64,000 nt of DNA from Aphrocallistes beatrix (taxonomy: Eukaryota; Porifera; Hexactinellida; Sceptrulophora; Aphrocallistidae): assembly GCA_963281255.1 (NCBI GenBank), contig OY725493.1:557550-621549 (forward strand), in the 5' to 3' direction. Made by a program: the position numbers and the translations under genes. Each line of letters opens with the position of its first letter. Within the stretch, counting starts at the first letter, position 1. This document shows positions 63,325 to 64,000 of the stretch, piece after piece. The notes under the pieces were generated by a model. That model was not told the origin of the DNA, did no database searches, and worked only from the letters and a program-made list of their open reading frames with translations.

Positions 63325-64000
63325 TTTATTCTATTTATAGCAGTCTTATTTTAGTAACATTTCAGATTCATTTTATAACTTATTTCGTTTTTTTGATCTA
63401 TCACAGATTCTTTCAATTCACACCTTTCATTCTCGCATTTGAATGAGTCAATGAGCACTTTTGAATTTATTTCAGTACAAAACTATTTTGAAATTCAATT
63501 TCCAAGACACTTATTACGATTACAGTTATAGATCTTCAAATTTTACTTAAATTCTAACCTAGTACTGAAGCTACAATGCATTGAGAAACAACGTAATTTC
63601 TTTAATTTAGATTATTAAATATCTGAATTTATCTTTAAAGTATTTGAATCCGTTTAAGCTACAGCTAGTTTCTCTCAACATTGACTAGGACTGTACTAAC
63701 TATTCTTGTACGTATGCAGGAGTGGTTAGCTCCTATGTTAGGGATATCTCATAGAATATGGAATAAACATGCAACTTTGTCTGTTCTGAATTAACAGTAA
63801 ACCAATTTGTACCATAAAGACACTTGTTAAGATTTAAGAGGCAATAAATCTCGAAGAGTTCATTGATATTAATTTCCATATTCAAACACTGCACTGCGTA
63901 GCTGGACTAAGTTTGAATTTCCACTTTGCGAGTGGATGTGCTACTTCTGTTACGCATTATGACATTGTAATCTAAGATCTAACTTCACGTGATGATACAT

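Larger units (their letters stand above)
60377..64000. other. Gene-poor 3' region
   Basis: No convincing coding sequence. AT-rich throughout. It holds a palindromic repeat (61548-62016) and a duplicated exon-like block (62823-62857 and 63290-63324). The 5' end of a gene beyond the window is possible. Confidence 0.55.

Noticed and set aside
1-64000. tRNA, rRNA, CRISPR or bacterial operon features
   Set aside because: None were seen. B-box-like words occur only inside coding sequence, and tandem repeats are microsatellites or segmental copies.
1-64000. LTR retroelements, Polintons or other virus-like elements
   Set aside because: No reverse transcriptase, integrase, capsid or envelope motifs and no LTR pairs were noticed; all recognised mobile DNA is of DNA-transposon or Helitron-like type.

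Overview
The window is animal nuclear DNA, AT-rich, with GT-AG introns, TATA-type promoters, many DNA transposons and no bacterial features. AIG1/GIMAP GTPases, a vWA-Hint protein, proteins made of many ubiquitin-like repeats, an intronless CYP2-like P450 and a very large multi-domain RNA-repair protein together suggest an invertebrate, possibly an early-branching one (sponge, ctenophore, cnidarian or placozoan grade). The species cannot be fixed from the sequence.

Positions 1-28000 are a segmental tandem duplication. The repeated unit carries a tail-anchored GIMAP-A GTPase, a GIMAP-B GTPase, an NHL-type propeller gene, and a coiled-coil gene that holds an antisense P450 in its third intron. 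Unit I (1-3396) has A1, B1 and a scrap of the NHL gene. Unit II (about 3511-14662) has A2, B2, an NHL gene, a decayed coiled-coil copy and an intact P450. Unit III (about 17168-27927) has A3, B3, an intact eight-exon coiled-coil gene and an intact P450, but has lost the NHL gene. A GIMAP pseudogene and a MULE-derived element separate units II and III.

Positions 29000-39500 hold a single-exon vWA-Vwaint-Hint gene, then two tandem paralogous genes encoding strings of ubiquitin-like folds (13 and 8 by eye), each with a polyglutamine-rich segment and no conjugation-type Gly-Gly end.

Positions 40477-60275 can be assembled by splice phase into one 10-exon gene of 1639 codons. Its product runs RWD, Lys-rich linker, MJ1316, 2H phosphoesterase, P-loop polynucleotide kinase, a second 2H-like domain, HAD phosphatase of the 'Swiss Army Knife' type, a Pol-beta-fold nucleotidyltransferase, and a C-terminal R3H-like domain. 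This is almost a complete RNA-end repair pathway in one chain and is the main find of the window. Its introns contain a nested propeller gene with a myristoylation-type N-terminus, an antisense small membrane-protein gene, and an intron (45767-50680) that grew by triplication and transposon insertion. The intron repeats act as empty-site controls that define a Helitron-like family and hAT elements with exact 8-bp target duplications.

Positions 60276-64000 have no convincing gene. They hold one palindromic repeat and a duplicated exon-like 35-bp block ending at a consensus splice donor.
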